DNA from: Ophryocystis elektroscirrha | Lineage: Eukaryota > Apicomplexa > Conoidasida > Neogregarinorida > Ophryocystidae | DNA length: 23,378 nucleotides | Direction of reading: 5' to 3' | NCBI GenBank assembly: GCA_030141585.1 | Contig: JAQIFP010000057.1 | Location: 118,610 to 141,987, forward strand | Shown here: in pieces, positions 17,464 to 23,378 of the stretch | How the letters are laid out: each line of letters starts with the position of its first letter | Numbering within the stretch: position 1 is the first letter of the stretch | Program-made: the position numbers and the translations under genes | Notes under the pieces: model-generated | The model's input: only the letters and a program-made list of their open reading frames with translations | What the model was told of the DNA's origin: nothing | The model's database searches: none

Positions 17464-20400
17464 ATGGTGAAATCTTATTTAAGATATATATACAAAGACC
17501 AATTTGGAGTTATAGCATCAACGAATGCTAACTGTATATATGGTAAAACAAATCATGAGATCATATCAGCCGTGAGCGATAATCTGCTTTTATGGGATAT
17601 AAAGTCTTCAGCCAAAAAAAGTAGTATTACTTATACAACGGAAAACATCAAAATTCCGTATATTACATATATATGTAAAAATCCTGTACAGTTAAATGTA
17701 GTGGCTGCAGGATATAATGACGGGTCTATTAGACTATACAATATATTGGAAGAGACTTTAATATGTACATTTTACGGTCATAAGTCCGGTATTAGTTACA
17801 TGGAGTTCAGTCTAGATGGTCAGTATTTAGCATCAGGAGGATGGGATACATTTATAATAATTTGGGATGTTTTATCTCAAATGGGGTTGTATAGGTTAGG
17901 AGGACATAAGCATCAAATTAAAAAAATACATTTTATATATGACTCCAAGAACAATGATTTATCTCTAAATAAATCTAAACAAAAAAAAAAAAAGGCGAAA
18001 AATGATGAAAAAGATAATTTTGGTTTTACTGAATTTTCTTTGGCTCCCTCCTATATTATAAGTTCGAGTTCCGACGGAACAATAAAATTATGGGATTTTC
18101 CGTCGCAATGGTGTTTTCAAACTATTGTGGATTTAACAGGTCATATAGACACTTTTTCAATTGACATATTAAGAAATCATTTATATGTATTTACTAGAAA
18201 GAAAGAAATATCAGTTTATTCATTCAATACCGATAAAATATTAAATAGCGACTTTGCTGTGTTACTTGGTAAAATAAGCCGAAAGAGTGGTTATGCTGTA
18301 TCTCAGGCTCTTATAGTTCTTGACCCTGTTCTATTAAATGAAGCAATACAGCAGTTATTTGATACGGATCATATAGGTGCATATACACAAATGGGGACTA
18401 TTTTATTAAGTTCAAATCGACACATTGGTTTCAGAAATCTAAGAAGACTTCAAATTATATTGAACTCTAAACAAGAAAGTTTAGATATATATCGCCTTTG
18501 TACAGACACAGACCTTAGTATTAATAAACATAAAAGAATTCGCAGATCAAAGATTTTTTTAAAAAAAAAAAAAGAACAACTTTTACAATTAAAAGAAGAA
18601 CTGTCTCAAAAAGAAGCTGTTACGAGTTTAATAGTAGCTGAGAATATCCCTTTAGAATTAAAGAAACAAGACATTTTACAGAAAATAGCAGAATTGGAAG
18701 ATAATATCAAATCTTTGAAAAAAAAAGATGAAATAACAGTATCAGATTTTTACAATTATATATCTACATTTAAATTCCCTAAACGAGTTAACTTTTTAGA
18801 TGTCTTTTACTCTTTGGAATCAAATATGTTAGCGCAATACAATGATGCTACTATAGAGTCTTTTATTGTTCCAATTCAACATCTTATAAATGTCAAAAGA
18901 GGCGCAAATTTGGAAGAAACACAAACCGAAAATCTTCAACTAAAACCTTTGTACGAGTTTGATCGTTTGGGACACACAGAAAGCTTAAATACCATGTGTA
19001 TTAGTGATGATGCTCTCCATCTAGCGTCCTTAGATGCTGAGGTATGATTATTTATAATGAGAACACACATATATATATATATATATATATATGCAGTTGT
19101 GTATATATATTCTTATATATGTATGTATATTTACATGTATGTACATATATTTATATATATGTATATATATTTATATATATGTATATTTATATATATGTAT
19201 ATTTATATATATATATATATATATAAATATGTACATATATTTGTATATATGTTTATATACTTATATATATGTTATATATATATTTATATATGCCACTTTA
19301 TGCGCAAGTAAGACTCGTTAAATTTATGTATAAATAGTATGAGGATTTGCTTGATTATTTAGTACTGTGTATATACTATTTAAACAGTTAAATAGTTAAT
19401 ATATATTTTGCGAACATCTTGTAATTGAATTATATTGATTGGGCTTAATAAATATAATTTTTTTTTTATAGAATCTAAAACTATGGAAAACTGACTCAGC
19501 AGAAATAATATGCACTATACCAATATTAGAAAAAGTTACTTGTGCTTTGTTCGTAGCAGGAAATGACCAAATTGTTCTTGGTACAGCGAAGGGCAATGTT
19601 ATTCTTGTGAGTCTTATTGACTTTTCAATATTACAAACATTTTCAAAGTATCCGCAGAAATGTACGTGCATAGCGGAAACTTTAGATGGAAACGGGTAAT
19701 TATAATTCTTTTTATTCTAATTGCACAGTTTTGTTATTGGACGTGAAAATAAATGGCTACAATTTTATCAGTATTACTTAGAGGTTTTACCGGACGATTT
19801 AGAACTTGTTCAATTTAAATTTGAGAAGGATTTTGAAATGAGCGATCAGCCTTTGGACATAAAAGTACTTATTCATAGAGAATAGATGCAATTACGCAAT
19901 TTATATATATATATATATATATATACACATAATCACACATAAAAATATAAACTGGTATTTTGTTCAAGTGTCAAGCTTTTAGTTTACTTATACCATATAT
20001 ATATATATATATTATTATAATAACGAATTAATATTATTAATTGTTAGATACACATGACAATATAACTGTTTTATTGAATTAGTTATGTATATACTGTTTT
20101 ATGAAGTTAATTAATGGATGTGTTTAATAATTAATATTTCATAAAAAGAAAAGAATACATTTTGTTGCTTGCAAAGTTATAGTGATTACTAGATGTTAAT
20201 GATAGTTGGGTTTTTAAATAATACCTTTATATTATTTTAAGTTATACTGAAACAATCTTTAATTATATTTATGATAAATTGTTTTCAATAGTGCTTTAAA
20301 GTAATATATAGTTATTGTTTGAAAAATGTACGTATAATTTAAACCTACATATAGTTCATACTTACTTGATACATACGGATATGCTTCCTCAAATATATAC

Positions 20401-21961
20401 ATATATATACATATATATACATATATATACATATATATACATATATATACATATATATACATATATATACATATATATAAATATATATACATATATATAT
20501 ACATATATATAGTTATTGCTTGAAATATGTACGTTTGATTCAAGTTTATAGTTGATACTTACTTGATACATACGGATATGCTTCCTCAAATATATACATA
20601 TATATATATACATATATATAATATATAATTGTAATAATGTATTTGCAGTTTTCCAAAGATGGAAAGTTGATGGCAGTAGCGCTTATGGATTTCACAGTTC
20701 AAACATTTTATACAGATACTTTGAAGTTACATCTAACTTTATATGGGCATAAATTACCAGTAAATTCGATAGATTTTTCAGAAGATTCCAGCATTATTGC
20801 TAGTGGCTCTAGTGATAAAACTATTAAAGTTTGGGGTACAAAATTTGGAGATATACATAAATCATGGATTGCTCATGAAGGGTCTGTTTTACGTGTTTTT
20901 TTCTCAAGCGAGGCTAATTTGCTGGTTTCTTCGAGCACGGACATGACAGTTAAATTGTGGGATATTGAAACTAAGGATTTGGTACAAACGTTTACCGGTT
21001 TTACGAAACCTGTAATATCTATATTAGTTACCCCGTCATATATTATTGGTGGAGGTAATTTTTTTTAGATTATGTACTACATTATTTAGCTTCAAATGGA
21101 GAAGTTCGACTTTGGAGCCAAACTGATGAACAACTCTTTATTGAAGAAGAAAAGGAGGAAAGAATGAACGCACAGTTAGATGATGAAACAGAAAAGAACT
21201 GTCCTAATCCAAGTATGTTATGTCATATATTATATCTATATATATATACACTTAATACAAAAAAAAAAAATAAACGCTCTGATTTTCAGTGAACGCTCAA
21301 GAAATATTTATGACTAGAGCAACGCGCCGTACTTTAAACTCGATTAAATCTACTGAAGCATTGATGGAAGCTTTGGATACTGCTTCAAAAATGCGTGAAG
21401 AGCTGAACAATTATGCTCAAGCATTGATTTGCTACAATTCGATGAAAAATGAAGAACCTTCTAAATCAACATCTTTGGACGCTTTATTTATTTCAGAAAA
21501 ACCCACTCCGCCCCCTTTGAATATTGCAATGATGGGAAAATCCCCAGAACATTATTTGTTTGATCAGCTTAATCAAATACCATCAACAGTACTTCATGAA
21601 GTTATGGTTGCTTTGCCATTTTCTTTTGCGGAAAAGGTATTTGTACCTTTTATATATATATTGTGTATAGTTATTGAAATTCGTAAGCTCCATATTAGTT
21701 CAATTGGATACAGCTGTATCTGACACTGCTGGTGTATGCTTTATAGAAAACTTTATTAAAGTTACTTTGCTAACAATACACGTTCATATGAGACAACTAT
21801 TGACTGTATCAAATTCAAGTAATTTACGCTCAATATTACTCAATATACACTCATTGTTGCGACCTATTTTACTTGGCGAAAAAGATAAAGCTGAATTTCT
21901 TCAAAATGCTTTTATTTCTTTGGAAAAAAGAAGTAAATCTGTCAATTTAAAGTCGTTATAA
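17464..21961 (+). CDS. UTP12: UTP12/WDR3, WD40 protein of the U3 snoRNP (UTP-B)
   Basis: Utp12/WDR3 is a UTP-B subunit of the small-subunit processome that matures 18S rRNA in the nucleolus. Predicted exons are 17464-19041, 19472-19695, 19729-19864, 20292-20300 (9 nt), 20649-21054, 21090-21212, 21290-21636 and 21671-21961, giving about 1037 residues (human and yeast ~943). Tandem WD repeats are clear: [13 protein letters not shown] at the start, [35 protein letters not shown], then [14 protein letters not shown] and [12 protein letters not shown], close to the conserved WDR3 blocks. A charged, probably coiled-coil insert with Lys runs lies at ~355-430. The C-terminal helical Utp12 domain ([19 protein letters not shown]...) is present. 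ATG 17464 matches the family start; 69 nt separate it from VPS4. The last 20 coding bases overlap the end of the convergent DOP1 gene. The 20292-20300 exon is inferred. Confidence 0.92.
19042..19471 (+). repeat. 430-nt UTP12 intron with AT microsatellite
   Basis: About 19068-19292 is an imperfect tatatgtata/tatttatata array of the same family as the other long introns. The rest up to the acceptor ttttttatag is plain AT-rich sequence. Tyr/Ile-rich frames here are artefacts. Confidence 0.85.
20292..20300 (+). other. Predicted 9-nt micro-exon of UTP12 (Cys-Phe-Lys)
   Basis: TGCTTTAAA is flanked by tttcaatag and gtaatata, good acceptor and donor sites, and keeps phase 0 on both sides. With it, the joined protein reads [20 protein letters not shown], lining up with the D-x-x-VLCVSYSPNQKLLAVSLLD block of WDR3, Cys on Cys. 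Without it, the WD beta-strand is three residues short. Confidence 0.6.
20301..20648 (+). repeat. UTP12 intron with a duplicated ~95-bp segment around a decamer array
   Basis: Segment 20311-20408 recurs as 20512-20604. The right-hand ~50 bases, around gatacatacggatatgctt (from 20358 and from 20545), are identical and the left halves have drifted. Between the copies lies an (atacatatat)n array at about 20394-20510, the same unit as at 1-240. A short array restarts after the second copy. This looks like a tandem duplication of a unit made of one unique block plus one decamer block. Confidence 0.85.
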
Positions 21962-23178
21962 TACTTTCAGCAGCCCAGTCTAGTAAATAATTGGGACAAT
22001 CCAAAATGTCATCTTCAATTGATTTGATAGCAGCTGACTCATCAAATTGAAAGCTACAATTCACGGTAGTTTTTACTGCATAACGATTTATTCTATTTAT
22101 TATTGAATTTAAGTTTTCAAAGTTTATTTTTCGCTCGTTAATGAGTGGTTTACGGTTTTCTGTCCATGTTGTTATATCTTCATCATCGGAAGCACCACCC
22201 TCTGTACAATTATGTAAAATACGAGAACACAGGGGCTTATAACTTTTTTCAACTTCCTCTTCAATAAGTGTATCTTTTACAAATATCCATTGGTTAAAAT
22301 GAAAGTCTGATATGTTCAGCATTATCGCTAAATCAATGAATTTTAGTATTTGAAATACTAAACCAGTATCATTTTTTGTTAAATTCGTGCATAAACTATT
22401 AAATTCTGAAAATACTATGGGCCAAAGTTTTGATATATTTGGAGAGCCATTGCATCTCAGCAAAATTATTCTATAACATAGAATAACCTACAAAATTAAA
22501 ATATATATGAAAACTTCCGTAAATAAAAGATCAATGTCAAAAAAAAAAAAGATCAATTTAAAAAAAAAAAAGATCAATTTTATTCATTAGTAATAGAAAT
22601 TAATTTTTTTTTTTACCTGTTGACATAAATAAATTTCAAGCAGTTGTCTCTTTTTTTCAGCACGTAGAAAAGTTCCTAAATTATTAATAAGAAAGCTACA
22701 AAAAGGAAGCAGAAACCTAGTAGGAGTTGACATTAGCACGTAAGCTAATTTTTTTAGTTCCCGAGCTTTTATGAGATAATGCTCATCTTTGTCTTGCAGT
22801 TTGAATACAGCCTAAGAAAATATCACATCAATAAATAACGTCAATATAGCTTTAATGCATCGCAAAAGACACAAATATTACCCATAAAGATCTTGAAGAG
22901 AACGTTTTGTCAAGTAAGTTTTTTAGTAAGCTTTGGGAACTCAATGAAACGCTCATTATTTTTGTAAATAAACGAAAAGAACGTCGATCCAGAGTAAACA
23001 TGTAGTAAAATTTAGGTACTATGGATTTGGAAATTTTCTGAATCTCATCAGTGGAGACTGTATAATTATTCAAAAAATTGAAAAACTCAATTGAAATATT
23101 TTCTTTATTTAGATTTAAACATTCAGCTTTTATTAAAGCACTTCCAAAACTCAAAATCAAATAACGGTATTGGATATT
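21942..23178 (-). CDS. DOP1: Dopey/DOP1 family protein, C-terminal part (5'-partial)
   Basis: DOP1 (Dopey) works with Mon2 and a P4-ATPase flippase at the trans-Golgi/endosome. Three minus-strand exons, 23178-22882, 22811-22617 and 22487-21942, join in frame to the last ~345 residues. The blocks match the DOP1 C-terminus in order: DRRSFRLFTKIM, then KARELKKLAYVL, VILCYRIILLR followed by NISKLWPIVFSEF, and LKFIDLAIMLNISDFHFNQWIFV. I recognise these from the human DOP1A region around VFLCFRVLLLR / LWPTIITELV / CKFLDLALAL. A DDED acidic patch follows. The N-terminal remainder lies right of the window. The TGA stop (21944-21942) falls inside the UTP12 coding end. The introns are 70 and 129 nt; the second contains two copies of an A-run plus agatcaatt. 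Confidence 0.84.
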
Positions 23179-23217
23179 CTAAAATAATCAATTTAATTAA
23201 TTATGCTCCCATAGCAC

Positions 23218-23252
<35 letters not shown>

Positions 23253-23275
23253 ATATAATATATATATATATATAT
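23179..23275 (-). repeat. AT-rich DOP1 intron sequence with TA run
   Basis: Upstream of the DOP1 acceptor (ttttag on the minus strand), this is AT-rich sequence with TA runs at about 23220-23249 and 23258-23275. It is presumably the 3' part of an intron whose 5' end is outside the window. Confidence 0.6.
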
Positions 23276-23378
23276 AGAGTTATGTGGAGAGAAAGTGTGG
23301 AGATCGCGGTGGGCGGCATAACTTTAAAAAAAAAAAACATAAAGACAGATGAGGCGCCGATCTATATACACTCAACAC
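23276..23378. other. Probable corrupted Illumina adapter at the window end
   Basis: Base composition changes abruptly to GC-bearing sequence. The stretch gaaagtgtggagatcgcg, then gtgggcggcataactt and a run of A, resembles the reverse complement of the TruSeq universal (P5) adapter (GAGTGTAGATCTCGGTGG, then TCGCCGTATCATT), which in read-through is typically followed by A. Further right, gcgccgatct ends like the TruSeq ligation site (CCGATCT). The matches are imperfect and have small indels. It encodes nothing recognisable and is not similar to the DOP1 gene beside it. Confidence 0.6.

Noticed and set aside
21055..21068. An apparent 14-nt intron (gtaattttttttag) or a one-base homopolymer error in UTP12.
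   Set aside because: Using the acceptor at 21088-21089 instead gives a normal 35-nt intron in the same phase, and the joined protein ([14 protein letters not shown]) aligns without gaps to the WDR3 block.
22535..22580. Two copies of an A-run plus agatcaatt in a DOP1 intron, considered as a target-site or mobile-element mark.
   Set aside because: No element lies between the copies; it is more simply a slippage duplication of about 20 bases.

Overview
The window is nuclear DNA of an AT-rich, intron-dense eukaryote, most likely an apicomplexan or a close alveolate relative. The strongest evidence is a cGMP-dependent protein kinase (PKG) with four cyclic-nucleotide-binding domains, a degenerate third domain and an N-terminal Met-Gly-Thr-Cys acylation signal. 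That architecture is typical of apicomplexan PKGs. TAA, TAG and TGA all end genes here, so the genetic code looks standard. I cannot name the species. All exon models were built by eye from reading frame, GT...AG borders and recalled family homology; none was run through a gene finder.

Layout, left to right: (1) 540-4069 +, beta'-COP (COPB2/SEC27), missing its N-terminal propeller because the window starts inside a decamer repeat. (2) 4079-6929 -, a CDK-like kinase with a PSTTLRE helix and a long low-complexity tail. (3) 7331-8934 +, a NUFIP1-like snoRNP assembly factor with C2H2 fingers plus a CCCH finger. (4) 9565-15219 +, PKG in 18 exons. (5) 15290-17394 +, VPS4-type AAA ATPase in 12 exons. 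(6) 17464-21961 +, UTP12/WDR3 of the U3 processome, including a predicted 9-nt exon. (7) 21942-23178 -, the C-terminal part of a Dopey/DOP1 protein running off the right edge. The last ~100 bases look like a corrupted Illumina adapter, and the left edge is a pure tandem repeat, so the window may be a whole assembled contig.

The genome is compact between genes and loose inside them. Same-strand neighbours are about 70 nt apart (PKG to VPS4, VPS4 to UTP12). Convergent pairs are 9 nt apart (COPB2/CDK) or overlap by 20 coding nt (UTP12/DOP1). Introns fall into two groups: a tight class of about 29-40 nt, many of them mostly poly-A or poly-T, and long introns of 47-1111 nt. The long ones hold nearly all the tandem AT repeats.

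Functionally the genes fall into membrane traffic (beta'-COP, VPS4, DOP1), snoRNP/ribosome biogenesis (NUFIP1-like, UTP12) and signalling kinases (PKG, CDK-like). These are housekeeping or core apicomplexan functions. I see no mobile element, CRISPR array, rRNA or convincing tRNA, and no obviously new multi-gene system. The unusual features are gene structure (tiny introns, micro-exons, overlapping tails) and repeat distribution.
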